From contig CAZUNG010000007.1 of the NCBI GenBank assembly GCA_964621905.1, positions 62,001-126,000 of the forward strand: 64,000 nt of DNA, given 5' to 3'. Shown in pieces: positions 1 to 7,810 of the stretch; positions within the stretch are counted from its first letter, which is position 1; every line of letters starts with the position of its first letter. The translations under genes and the position numbers were made by a program. Below the pieces are notes generated by a model. It did not search any database and was not told where the DNA came from. It worked only from the letters and a program-made list of their open reading frames with translations. Source of the DNA: Ruminococcus_G sp964621905 (GTDB lineage Bacteria > Bacillota > Clostridia > Lachnospirales > Lachnospiraceae).

Positions 1-144
1 GACGAATCACTTTATGTTACACGAATTTCCGTGCGCGTCATATAGACCGCGTTACAAATTCCAGAAACGGGCCGGTCAGCCAGATCAAAGCCGGAATAAG
101 CATACATTATAGAAACGGTTCTTACCTTTTAAAACTTAAGCATC

Positions 145-339
145 TTACTGCCGTCGATCGTAAAACCGCCGGTCAATATGCCAACTGCGCGCACCTGAAC
201 AAAAATCCACAAATTCTTTCTGCCGCGCCCCCTCCCACCGCGCATACACAAAGGCAAGTGTTGGACTGTCGTTAATCAACGCTAAAATTTCTTCCCGGAT
301 GCGGAGCATTGGAAACTTATCGTGCAGTTTTGCGGCCAT
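145..339 (-). pseudogene. N-terminal fragment of a PD-(D/E)XK nuclease family transposase (Rpn-like)
   Basis: This 64-residue reading frame resembles only the beginning of the PD-(D/E)XK nuclease family transposases (PF12784) that are abundant in Lachnospiraceae. The segment REEILALINDSPTLAFVY followed by W, then KEFVDFCSG matches how I remember the family N-terminus. Full members are about 300 residues and carry the nuclease core downstream. Here the similarity stops after about 50 residues and the frame ends in a short unrelated tail, so no catalytic part remains. It is best read as a truncated relic. The assignment is by recollection of the family motif only. Confidence 0.5.
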
Positions 340-470
340 AGGCAGACTCCTCCTTTGTAGATATAAAATTGAGGTCAGGTGAATTGGCGCTCTGAACAGA
401 GCAGAAACTTAAAATGATTTTAATCCGTATGTGATGTATATAATTACATAAACAACAATTATTACTGTCA

Positions 471-519
471 CATGAAAACAGCGGTCACCGAATGATAACC
501 GGCAGCCGCTGTTTTCATG
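471..519 (-). terminator. Rho-independent terminator of trpD
   Basis: A 14-bp inverted repeat (CATGAAAACAGCGG and its complement) lies just past the trpD stop codon. The 3' arm on the minus strand contains UUUU, but no long U tract follows. Confidence 0.65.
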
Positions 520-523
520 CTCC

Positions 524-1534
524 CTATTTTCCACTTTCACAGATAAATTCTTCGAGTTTCTTCATGGCTGCTCCCGTATCAATCAGAGTTTCTGCCAGCT
601 TCACACCCTCTTCCATGGTCTTGGCTTTTCCTGTGATGTAAAGGGCTGCTCCTGCATTCAGGCAAACGGCACAGCGTTTGGCTCCGCGCTCCGTTCCATT
701 TAATATATCACGTGTAATTTCTGCGTTTTCTTCCGGTGTTCCGCCGACCAGATCTTCCTTCGAACAGCGCTGATAACCGAACTGTTCCGGTGTTATGATA
801 TAAGACTGGAACCATCCGTCTTTAATCTCGCAAACCTTCGTCGGGGCACTCATGGAAATCTCATCCAGTTTGTCCTGTCCGTACACTACCATACCTCTGG
901 ACACCCCCAATTTAGCCATAACCTGTGCAAGCGGTTCAACCAAGGCTTCTTCATAAACGCCCATCAGCTCCATATTGGCCCCTGCAGGATTCGACAATGG
1001 TCCCAGGATGTTAAATACCGTGCGGATCCCCAGTTCACGCCGTATCGGCGCTACATACTTCATTGCAATGTGATAGTTCTGGGCGAACAGAAAACAGATA
1101 CCGATATCCTTCAACAATTCGGCACTCCTCTCCGGCGGCAGATTGATCGTAACCCCCAGTGCTTCCAATACATCAGCGGCTCCACATTTTGACGATGCCG
1201 CACGGTTTCCATGCTTCGCCACCGGCACACCGCCCGCTGCGATGACCAGTGAAGATGTTGTGGAAATATTAAATGAATTCGCCCCATCGCCACCGGTCCC
1301 CACGATTTCCAGCACATCCATATCATGCAGCAGCTTGATACAGTGCGCACGCATCCCCGCTGCAGAGGCTGTAATCTCATCAATGGTCTCGCCTTTCATA
1401 GACAGCGCTGCCAGATATGCCGCCATCTGAATATCATTTGCTTTGCCTTCCATGATCTCATCCATAACCTGCTGTGCCTCTTCATAAGACAGGTCTTCAT
1501 TTTTTGCCAGTTTTAAAATTGCTTCTTTAATCAT
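524..1534 (-). CDS. trpD: Anthranilate phosphoribosyltransferase
   Basis: TrpD transfers the phosphoribosyl group of PRPP to anthranilate, the second committed step of tryptophan synthesis in the cytoplasm. The 336-residue protein has the usual family length. It carries the PRPP-binding glycine loop GTGGDG at residues 79-84, NIST at 89-92 and KHGNRA at 107-112. The gene stands alone: neither trpE nor trpC is next to it, which is unusual because trpD normally sits inside a trp operon. A T-box leader with a putative UGG (Trp) specifier lies directly upstream, so expression should rise when tRNA-Trp is uncharged. The remaining trp genes presumably lie outside the window. Confidence 0.93.
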   Translation of the reverse strand: MIKEAILKLAKNEDLSYEEAQQVMDEIMEGKANDIQMAAYLAALSMKGETIDEITASAAGMRAHCIKLLHDMDVLEIVGTGGDGANSFNISTTSSLVIAAGGVPVAKHGNRAASSKCGAADVLEALGVTINLPPERSAELLKDIGICFLFAQNYHIAMKYVAPIRRELGIRTVFNILGPLSNPAGANMELMGVYEEALVEPLAQVMAKLGVSRGMVVYGQDKLDEISMSAPTKVCEIKDGWFQSYIITPEQFGYQRCSKEDLVGGTPEENAEITRDILNGTERGAKRCAVCLNAGAALYITGKAKTMEEGVKLAETLIDTGAAMKKLEEFICESGK

Positions 1535-1641
1535 GCTCTTTCCCTCCTGTAAGATCTCTTTTTTCTTCTGTCAGAGCAGGGGAGCCAGGAAGAAAAACTA
1601 ATCCAGGCAATACCCACAAGACATGCGGACATATTTTTTCG

Positions 1642-1925
1642 AACAAAAAACCCGTCCCTGACAGACATAGATTCTGTCAAGGACGGGTGATAATAATTCC
1701 CGCGGTGCCACCTTGATTCACGGTATGACCCGTGCTCTTAGCGAGATACCTGCATATCTCCGGCAACTGACGTATGCCCACACGTCGCAGAATACTCGGC
1801 ACCTGCCTTTCCCTGCGCCCTCAGCGGTCCATTTAACAGATTGCATTTCCATCCGGCTCTCAGCCACCCGGACTCTCTGTGCGCGCATCCCTGTTTTTAT
1901 CTCCGCTTCAACGGTTTAGCTGTAT
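1642..1925 (-). promoter_or_regulatory. Tryptophan T-box riboswitch upstream of trpD
   Basis: On the minus strand the leader holds the T-box signature AGGTGGCACCGCGG (about 1699-1713), followed by a strong terminator hairpin around ACCCGTCC...GGACGGGT and a T tract (1644-1690). The base of stem I can pair AGCGG with CCGCT. Immediately before the 3' half of that stem lies UGG followed by A (1829-1831), the expected place of the specifier codon, so it reads as tryptophan. T-boxes bind uncharged tRNA and switch the terminator to an antiterminator. The family call is firm; the specifier is read by position and fits the trpD target. Confidence 0.92.
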
Positions 1926-1936
1926 GAATTTTTTTA

Positions 1937-1965
1937 ATAATAGCACCAACGGCCCCCCCTGTCAA
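1937..1965 (-). promoter_or_regulatory. Sigma-A promoter for the trpD T-box transcript
   Basis: On the minus strand TTGACA (1960-1965) and TATTAT (1937-1942) are separated by 17 bp, directly upstream of the T-box leader. The spacer contains a run of seven Gs. Confidence 0.8.
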
Positions 1966-2034
1966 GCCCTTTCCTGCCATTGACACGGCTGCCTTCCGCA
2001 TGGTAAAGTTGTCTTGAGAGAAGGGGGAATCCAC

Positions 2035-2535
2035 ATGAAAGCTTTTCAAATCTGCGAGGTCAAAGACTTCATGTCCAAAATGCTTATCAAAAGTACGTTC
2101 GATCAATTCTGGCTATTTGAAATGTCTCTGACAACAAATGTTGCTTATACCATCGACGGCATGCTGCACCCCGATTTTTATGATGCAGGTGAAGCAGAGC
2201 TGCTCAAAGCACAGGAGCAGACACACGTCCTTTGGAGTGATCTCCGCCCATTTTGCCTCTCGCTCATCAAGGGTAAGAAAACACCTCTGAACTTTAAGAT
2301 CGTATTTCAATGTGCCCGTCCCGAAGTAGAGCAGCTCCTCATGCAGAGCGGGCTTGGCCTGCAGGCGGATGATATCTTCGGTCTGTACCTGAACTGTCAG
2401 TTTGACGGAGAACATCTGACCTGCGTGACCGGAACTTCCCTGCGTTTCTTTACGATGGATAAATCCCTCGACTACGCCTGGGACGACAAAGTGACCCGTT
2501 TTTTTCAGACACATGGAATCACATTTGAGTGTTGA
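2035..2535 (+). CDS. DUF5721 family protein
   Basis: A 166-residue soluble protein beginning MKAFQICEVKDFMSKML, which I recognise as the DUF5721 type common in Clostridia; no function is known. The ATG at 2035 is chosen because GAGAGAAGGGGG sits about 8 bases upstream. The ORF can be extended 7 codons upstream, but that start would leave no Shine-Dalgarno. There is no signal peptide or membrane segment. It is divergent from trpD and convergent with the vanZ gene, so it seems to be a single-gene unit. Confidence 0.75.
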   Translation: MKAFQICEVKDFMSKMLIKSTFDQFWLFEMSLTTNVAYTIDGMLHPDFYDAGEAELLKAQEQTHVLWSDLRPFCLSLIKGKKTPLNFKIVFQCARPEVEQLLMQSGLGLQADDIFGLYLNCQFDGEHLTCVTGTSLRFFTMDKSLDYAWDDKVTRFFQTHGITFEC

Positions 2536-2705
2536 TCATCACTCTTATTCCCATACGGCACAGAAGTCTCTGCAACCTTTCCATACGCTCCCCGGTAGCG
2601 GTACACCATACTCTGTTGATTTTCCCCGAAAATAACTGCCATTCTTTTTTTACTCATTTCTTCGCTCTTTTTCTCCGATGTATGCGGTGTACAGCTCATG
2701 ATCAT
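2505..2705 (-). CDS. Hypothetical 66-residue ORF overlapping the end of vanZ
   Basis: Its ATG overlaps the vanZ stop codon as ATGA (2702-2705), a layout typical of translational coupling, and it runs into the 3' end of the convergent DUF5721 gene. The protein is polar, without membrane segments, and I recognise no family. It may be spurious or a relic; the overlap is the only support. Confidence 0.25.
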   Translation of the reverse strand: MIMSCTPHTSEKKSEEMSKKRMAVIFGENQQSMVYRYRGAYGKVAETSVPYGNKSDDQHSNVIPCV

Positions 2706-3265
2706 GTGCCTGTGAATTTTTTCCAGACGTTCTTTTTGCCAAACAGCTTTGAAAATAACCGAAATATCAAATACCCGACAATGCCCCCAGCCGTATTCTG
2801 CAGAAAATCATCAATATCCGAAGAACGTCCGATAAAGTACTGAACGAATTCAATCAGGAAAGAAAAACCAGCGGCACAAAGCATGGTGCGGAAGAATCCC
2901 CGGAATTTTGACATTACCGCAGGCAGAACAAATCCAAATGGAATAAACATAACAACATTTGCCGCTACCTGTGACAACATTTCATATTTTCCCATCGCCC
3001 ACTCTTCAACCGTCCAGCGAAACGGAATCAGATTTACGTAATGTTTTACATTCATTGGATTCAACCCTTCTGTCAGACTAAAGACCACAGAAACCAGCAC
3101 GGTTGCCATCAATATGATCAGGCAGCAGCCGATCAGCAGCAGAAATGACATCTGACGCATAAAACAGATCTTTTTTTTCAGCAAAAAATAAAAGGGAAGA
3201 TACAAGACTGCAACTCCCGCCATCAGTATCGTACCGATTACTATATATCCCAGAATGTCTCCCAT
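2702..3265 (-). CDS. VanZ family membrane protein
   Basis: A 187-residue integral membrane protein with about four hydrophobic segments (near residues 5-28, 38-65, 95-120 and 150-170). It has the VanZ signature: LIPF around residue 80, then NVVMFIPFGFVLP, the Q/E-containing stretch EFVQYFIGRSSDIDD and GGIVGYL near the C-terminus. VanZ proteins raise teicoplanin or other lipoglycopeptide tolerance in some van clusters, but most chromosomal homologues have no proven role. It ends at a large hairpin that separates it from the VanRS-like system upstream, so co-transcription with that pair is doubtful. Confidence 0.85.
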   Translation of the reverse strand: MGDILGYIVIGTILMAGVAVLYLPFYFLLKKKICFMRQMSFLLLIGCCLIILMATVLVSVVFSLTEGLNPMNVKHYVNLIPFRWTVEEWAMGKYEMLSQVAANVVMFIPFGFVLPAVMSKFRGFFRTMLCAAGFSFLIEFVQYFIGRSSDIDDFLQNTAGGIVGYLIFRLFSKLFGKKNVWKKFTGT

Positions 3266-3297
3266 AACTGCCTCCTCAACATGGTAATTTCATATGC

Positions 3298-3349
3298 AAA
3301 AAGCATCGTTGGTTTTGATATGATTTTATCAAAACCAACGATGCTTTTT
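3298..3349. terminator. Perfect 23-bp inverted repeat, terminator between the VanS-like kinase and vanZ
   Basis: Arms at 3298-3320 and 3327-3349 are perfect complements with a 6-nt loop. The outer A5/T5 ends give a U tract on either strand. It separates the two-component operon from vanZ. Confidence 0.85.
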
Positions 3350-3405
3350 CTCTGCAAATCCAATAAAACTTCCTGATATTTACTGATGAAATTCTTACAA
3401 TTTTC

Positions 3406-4536
3406 CTACGAAACCGGAAGTACAACCTCAAATGTTGTCTGCCCCTCCTTGTTTTGTACTGTTATCGTTCCATGGTGCAGTTCCACGATCTCTCTGGCAA
3501 TGGCAAGTCCGAGACCGGCCCCGCCATTGTTTGAACCGCGGGCTGTATCTAATCGATAGAACTGTTCAAAAATATGCTCCAGTTTTTCTTTTGGAATTGT
3601 ATTTCCCTGATTGGCCACTGTAATCACCACACTGCCTTCTTTCTCTGCGGCGGTGATTTCCACGGTACTGTTTTCATAACTGTAATAAACTGCGTTCCGC
3701 AGCAAATTATCAAAAACACGCTGTATTTTATCAACATCACATGATACCATAAGATCTGATTGTACATGCAGCATATATTCCAGGTGCTTTTCCCTAAACA
3801 TTGGTTCAAATTCAAACGTCAGCTGCTCCAACAGGCGGGTCAGACTGACCCGGCTATATTCCAGTACAATACTTGACAGGTTAAACCTCGTGATTTCAAA
3901 AAATTCATCAATCAGTTCCTCCAGCCGCTCAGCTTTGTTCAAAGAGATCCCCAGATATTTTTGTCTTAGTTCCTCCGAAATTTCCTTCTCATCTCTTAAC
4001 AGCGTGAGATAACCGATTACGGAAGTCAGCGGTGTCTTCAGATCATGGGCGAGATAAACTACCAGATCATTCTTCCGCTGCTCTGCCAGCTGCGCATTCA
4101 TCTTCCGTTTCTCCAGAATATGTCTGATATCATTTAGTTTTTTTTCTGTAGCTGACAATTCAGGTGACATTATAATTGCGCCGGCATCTTCTTTGACCAA
4201 TGCATCAATCCCACGGTTAATTTCACCAAAATATCTTGTAAACCATTTCAGATAAATCCGAAAGATCACAAAAAACACCAGGCTTATGATTACCAGAAAG
4301 ATGATATCCATATAGTTGCGGAATGTCTGCTGGTATAGATTCAATGCTTCCTCATATTGCATGCGGAAAATCGTTTCAAAGAGAGCTATCATCCAATTCG
4401 AAAAATGTCCAAAGAAAATCCATTGATAACTGATCATGACAATCACAATCGCCCCTGCCACCATCATCAGGGTTCTGACGAATATCTTTGTCCGCACTTG
4501 GCCGTAGGCATCTTTTTCTTTCTTTGCTTTACGCAT
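3406..4536 (-). CDS. VanS-like sensor histidine kinase
   Basis: A 376-residue membrane histidine kinase that should phosphorylate the adjacent response regulator. Two transmembrane helices (about 22-42 and 76-96) enclose a short extracytoplasmic loop, followed by a HAMP-like linker, the H box AHDLKTPL with H164, the N box DNLLRNAVYYSYEN and the G box GGAGLGLAI. The ATG at 4536 follows the regulator with an 8-bp overlap and starts MRKAKKEKDAYGQ; the longer upstream frame only covers the regulator gene. Short loop, length and partner resemble VanS of vancomycin-type systems. No vanH/A/X resistance genes are present, so the stimulus is unknown. Confidence 0.88.
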   Translation of the reverse strand: MRKAKKEKDAYGQVRTKIFVRTLMMVAGAIVIVMISYQWIFFGHFSNWMIALFETIFRMQYEEALNLYQQTFRNYMDIIFLVIISLVFFVIFRIYLKWFTRYFGEINRGIDALVKEDAGAIIMSPELSATEKKLNDIRHILEKRKMNAQLAEQRKNDLVVYLAHDLKTPLTSVIGYLTLLRDEKEISEELRQKYLGISLNKAERLEELIDEFFEITRFNLSSIVLEYSRVSLTRLLEQLTFEFEPMFREKHLEYMLHVQSDLMVSCDVDKIQRVFDNLLRNAVYYSYENSTVEITAAEKEGSVVITVANQGNTIPKEKLEHIFEQFYRLDTARGSNNGGAGLGLAIAREIVELHHGTITVQNKEGQTTFEVVLPVS

Positions 4537-5230
4537 CAATCCGATACCCCACTCCCCAGACCGTCCTGATAAATCTCGGTTTTTTCGCAGGCTCGTGCAG
4601 CTTTTCACGCAGCCGCCCGATATGCGCCATGATCGTATTATTATTGTCCAGATACTTCTCTTTCCACACCGCTTCAAATAATTCTTCCGAGGATACGACC
4701 TTCCCCTGGTGTTCACACAGATACCAGAGAATTGAAAATTCTGTTGGCGTCAACGAAATATTTTCTCCAAACAAGCGACAGCTGTGTGTATCCCGATTGA
4801 TCAAAAGACCTTTGATATCGTATTCGCTGGCCGATTCTGCCTGCTGTACGGATTGGGTGTTATACCGCTTATACCTTCGAAGCTGCGTCTTGACCCTTGC
4901 CGCAACCTCCAGCGGATTAAACGGCTTTGTGATATAATCATCGGCGCCGATGGTCAGGCCCATAATTTTATCTGCATCCTCCATCTTTGCTGTCAGCATG
5001 ATAATTGGAAAAAAATACTGTTCCCTGATTTTCCGGCAGATATGAAATCCGTCAATATCAGGGAGCATCACATCCAGTACAGCCAGATCTACTTTTTGGG
5101 ATGCGATGCATTTCAATGCTTCCATCCCACTGTAAAATTTATATACAGTATAACCGTCATTTTTCAGATAAATTTCCATCAGATCAGCAATCTCTTTTTC
5201 ATCATCAACGAGCAAGATCCTTTCCTTCAT
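4529..5230 (-). CDS. VanR-like response regulator (OmpR family)
   Basis: A 233-residue DNA-binding response regulator with an N-terminal receiver domain (acidic pair D9-D10, phospho-acceptor D53 in LDVMLPDIDG, K in the TKPF motif) and a C-terminal winged helix ending in RTVWGVGYRID. The start MKERILLVDDE at 5230 is preceded by AGGGAGGA; the frame upstream of it is not protein-like. It overlaps the kinase gene by 8 bp, so the pair is translationally coupled. A lipoprotein gene ends 58 bp upstream on the same strand and may be co-transcribed. VanR-like by partner and overall sequence impression. Confidence 0.88.
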   Translation of the reverse strand: MKERILLVDDEKEIADLMEIYLKNDGYTVYKFYSGMEALKCIASQKVDLAVLDVMLPDIDGFHICRKIREQYFFPIIMLTAKMEDADKIMGLTIGADDYITKPFNPLEVAARVKTQLRRYKRYNTQSVQQAESASEYDIKGLLINRDTHSCRLFGENISLTPTEFSILWYLCEHQGKVVSSEELFEAVWKEKYLDNNNTIMAHIGRLREKLHEPAKKPRFIRTVWGVGYRIDA

Positions 5231-5288
5231 AAGACTGTCAGATCCTCCCTTTCTAGTCATTCTCTGTACATTACCTATACAGCATATC

Positions 5289-5684
5289 TCAAACGGAATC
5301 AAAACGCAACGGGATACTGATTGAATAAATGCTTCCATTGTCTTCATCTGTAAATTCAAGAGTTATAGTATCTTTATCGTACTTCCCATCCTCCGGTCTC
5401 CTATAATCAAATGACATTTCCTGCATATTCTCAATCACTCCGTATTCTGCAGTCACCGAATAACTCCAGTCTTTTAAGTCTGTACCAATTGTCACTGTTG
5501 CTTTCTCCATTGAACCAGATTCCAACGCCTGTTTATCAAGCGATATCATGAATGGAACATCCGCCCTCCCTGTGTCCGTATATCCTTCCTCTTCACCGCC
5601 TGCTGAATTCAATGCACCCACGCTGCATCCAAAGGACGAATAGACGAACACGCTGATACAAAGAAGTATTATGACTTTTTTCAT
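5289..5684 (-). CDS. Putative lipoprotein of unknown function
   Basis: A 131-residue protein starting MKKVIILLCISVFVYSSFGC, a lipoprotein signal with Cys20 as the likely lipidated residue. The mature part is acidic and beta-rich in appearance, with no family I recognise. It lies upstream of the VanR/VanS-like genes in the same direction and divergent from blaI, so it could act as a surface accessory to the sensor kinase; that is inference from position only. A Shine-Dalgarno (GGTGGGGGATC) precedes the ATG. Confidence 0.65.
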   Translation of the reverse strand: MKKVIILLCISVFVYSSFGCSVGALNSAGGEEEGYTDTGRADVPFMISLDKQALESGSMEKATVTIGTDLKDWSYSVTAEYGVIENMQEMSFDYRRPEDGKYDKDTITLEFTDEDNGSIYSISIPLRFDSV

Positions 5685-5811
5685 GTAGATCCCCCACCTC
5701 TGTCAGTGCCCTGCAATATTTTTTAATATAATTTCATTCTATGCGCATCCACTTACTCAGTCAATATTTTTTTATGTTTTCAACATTTATCGACTTTTAT
5801 TATGATATTTA

Positions 5812-5841
5812 ATTGACTTATCAATGATCTGATTGTATAAT
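5812..5841 (+). promoter_or_regulatory. Promoter of the blaI-blaR1 unit with overlapping dyad
   Basis: TTGACT (5813-5818) and TATAAT (5836-5841) are 17 bp apart. The -35 box is covered by the dyad ATTGA-CTTA-TCAAT (5812-5825), a plausible operator for the BlaI-type repressor, although it is not the classic TACA/TGTA BlaI site. Confidence 0.7.
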
Positions 5842-5860
5842 AAACGAAAGGAGGTCCCAA

Positions 5861-6238
5861 ATGAGAAAAATCAAATTAAGCAATCGTGAATTAGATGTCA
5901 TGCTTGTCCTGTGGAATTCTGACAAGGCTCTGGCTGCCACAGATATCCCAGCGATCAACCCGGATCTGAGTGTCAACACTGTCCAGGCTGTATTAAAAAA
6001 CCTGTTGAAGAAGTCCTATATCAAAGTAGCGGATATTATCTACCACGGAACAGTATTGACCCGTTCTTATGAGCCCGTTTTAACACATGAAGATTATATT
6101 CTTTCACAGCTTGAGGATGCGTCTCTTACTTCCTCTGGCCTTGCAGCTGCTCTGGTCAAGAACGAAAACAATACAGACACACTGGATAAGCTGGAAGAAT
6201 TAATTCAGGAGCAAAAGAAAAAACTTATGAAAAGGTGA
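5861..6238 (+). CDS. BlaI/MecI-family transcriptional repressor
   Basis: A 125-residue winged-helix repressor. It starts MRKIKLSNRELDVMLVLW and has the SVNTVQAVLKNLLKKSYIKV recognition region typical of BlaI/MecI/CopY proteins, followed by a C-terminal dimerisation helix. In the known systems the membrane protease BlaR1 triggers cleavage of BlaI after sensing a beta-lactam, which derepresses the operon. The next gene encodes such a protease 4 bp downstream, so this is a complete repressor/sensor pair. AAAGGAGG precedes the ATG. No beta-lactamase gene follows; the downstream gene encodes a small secreted peptide instead. Confidence 0.9.
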   Translation: MRKIKLSNRELDVMLVLWNSDKALAATDIPAINPDLSVNTVQAVLKNLLKKSYIKVADIIYHGTVLTRSYEPVLTHEDYILSQLEDASLTSSGLAAALVKNENNTDTLDKLEELIQEQKKKLMKR

Positions 6239-6242
6239 TTTT

Positions 6243-7385
6243 TTGATTATTTCGTTCTCTTCATTTTTGGCAGCCTTCAGCGCTGGAAACGTGATGGTTC
6301 TTTCTCTTGCCATATTGATGAGAAGTAAAGCTCCTCTGTCTAGATTTGGTCTGAATGTTTTGCTTCTTTTTTCAGCTTTTATCGGAATACGCCTGTTATT
6401 ACCGCTTGAATTTTTTTACACCATTACGTTTCCGTCCAAAGTGGCTTTGCCGTTTTTATTTACCTGGTTATTTGAACGTCCTTTTTCATTGCCCGTCGGC
6501 ATCTCTGTTTATTTATACCAGATACTGCTCACAGTCTGGATTTCGGGAGCTTTGTATTTCCTTATTCGAGTCTTTCGCAGACACAGGAAATTTAAGAGAC
6601 TCCTCCGCTGTCTTCCAACCCTGAACAGTGCACAGGTTACAGCAATATTAAAGGGCATACAAAAAGAACGGAATGATGACAGATATATCCGCATTGTGCA
6701 GACACCGCATATTGCAACGCCTGCTCTGACCGGTTTTGTTCATCCGGTGATTCTTCTGCCTGCTCTGACTTTTGAGGCTGAAGAACTGCATTATATCCTG
6801 ACTCATGAGATGGACCATTTTTACAGACATGATCTGTTGTGGAAATTATGTTTCGAGATATTATCAGCTGTTTACTGGTGGAATCCCTTGATGTGGATAT
6901 TAAAGAAAGAGCTCTCTGCTCTGATTGAATTAAAAGCTGACGATACAGTGATTGATGATCTGAATGCCGAGAAGCGCCTTGCATATCTTGAATGCCTCAC
7001 CCGCATTCACAGAAATCAGGTTCAGCACTTTCAAAACTCCAGCCTGATTCTCACATTCAGCAATGTCAGTCCGAACAGTCTGCTCTACAGAGCCTCTTAT
7101 ATTGTCAGCAATAAAAAACAAAGGCATAGTGGAAGAATTGTTATCATCTGTTCAATAATTCTTTTACTATCAACACTTTTTGTTTTTGAGTCATTTAGTA
7201 AAGATCCAGAAATAGAAAGAACAACTATTTCATCCTTTCCAGACAATAGTTATTTTATAAAAATTGATGATCATTTATATCAATTTTATATGGATGAGAG
7301 ATATAGTGGTTATGTTACTAATCCATACTCTGAAGAATTTATTAATTTTCCAATTTATACAGATGAAAGCGAGGTACCCAAATGA
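6243..7385 (+). CDS. BlaR1-type M56 family membrane metallopeptidase
   Basis: A 380-residue membrane protease. Hydrophobic segments lie near residues 5-27, 36-56, 90-110 and about 297-315. The zinc motif HEMDH is at 188-192 and the downstream ELKADD provides the third ligand region near E229. In BlaR1/MecR1 this domain is fused to an extracellular penicillin-binding sensor of about 250 residues. Here only about 65 residues follow the last helix, so the antibiotic-sensing domain is absent and the trigger must differ. Translation appears to start at TTG, 4 nt after the blaI stop, using AAAAGGTGA. Its end overlaps the small peptide gene by 4 bp. Confidence 0.88.
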   Translation: MIISFSSFLAAFSAGNVMVLSLAILMRSKAPLSRFGLNVLLLFSAFIGIRLLLPLEFFYTITFPSKVALPFLFTWLFERPFSLPVGISVYLYQILLTVWISGALYFLIRVFRRHRKFKRLLRCLPTLNSAQVTAILKGIQKERNDDRYIRIVQTPHIATPALTGFVHPVILLPALTFEAEELHYILTHEMDHFYRHDLLWKLCFEILSAVYWWNPLMWILKKELSALIELKADDTVIDDLNAEKRLAYLECLTRIHRNQVQHFQNSSLILTFSNVSPNSLLYRASYIVSNKKQRHSGRIVIICSIILLLSTLFVFESFSKDPEIERTTISSFPDNSYFIKIDDHLYQFYMDERYSGYVTNPYSEEFINFPIYTDESEVPK

Positions 7386-7624
7386 AAAAACTCACATTGT
7401 TTTATTTCGTCATAATTGTGACATTTAGTTCTGCTATTACTATTTTTGCAGATGCAACAGTTTCTCCTGCAGCACCCATTGCAGCTTCACAGGATGCAGA
7501 TAACAACGTGGCTCCTTGTGCTGATATTACTGGCTGGAAGTATAAAACTATTAATGGATATTTGTGTAAAAGACTCTACAACTATACAACTGGCGAATGG
7601 ATCGGCGGTTGGATCCGCTGCTAA
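7382..7624 (+). CDS. Small secreted cysteine-containing peptide, third gene of the blaI-blaR1 unit
   Basis: An 80-residue precursor with a signal peptide (MKKLTLFYFVIIVTFSSAIT, probable cleavage after FADA near residue 26) and a short mature peptide rich in aromatic residues. The mature part holds three cysteines (C46, C61, C80), one at the very C-terminus, and a WKYKTINGYLCKRLYNY core. Its ATG overlaps the end of the M56 protease gene by 4 bp, so the three genes form one translationally coupled unit closed by a terminator. I recognise no named family. It could be a ligand, substrate or effector of the BlaR1-type protease; that is inference from operon structure. Confidence 0.75.
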   Translation: MKKLTLFYFVIIVTFSSAITIFADATVSPAAPIAASQDADNNVAPCADITGWKYKTINGYLCKRLYNYTTGEWIGGWIRC

Positions 7625-7655
7625 TACATCATTCAGATTACTCTTCCCTTCTTCA

Positions 7656-7697
7656 CACCGGTAAGATAGGTCCACTGAGGACCATATCTTACCGGTG
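7656..7697 (+). terminator. Terminator of the blaI-blaR1-peptide unit
   Basis: CACCGGTAAGATA-GGTCC pairs with its complement with one bulged base and a 5-nt loop; GTTT follows. Confidence 0.8.
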
Positions 7698-7810
7698 TTT
7701 ACTGTTTCTGCGATGACACACTGAAATATTACGCTCCTGATTTCATGAATTCCATGTCCGTATTGAGAAAATCTATGGTATAGTAAAAAGAAAACGGAGG
7801 GATCAATCAT

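Noticed and set aside
1143..1430. 95-codon plus-strand frame inside trpD
   Set aside because: Antisense shadow of trpD; no ribosome-binding site and composition typical of the reverse frame.
3406..5230. Vancomycin resistance cluster
   Set aside because: No vanH, ligase or vanX gene; a VanRS-like pair and VanZ alone do not confer the resistance.
4784..5320. 178-codon plus-strand frame opposite the VanR-like gene
   Set aside because: Antisense shadow; the minus strand encodes a complete response regulator with all motifs.
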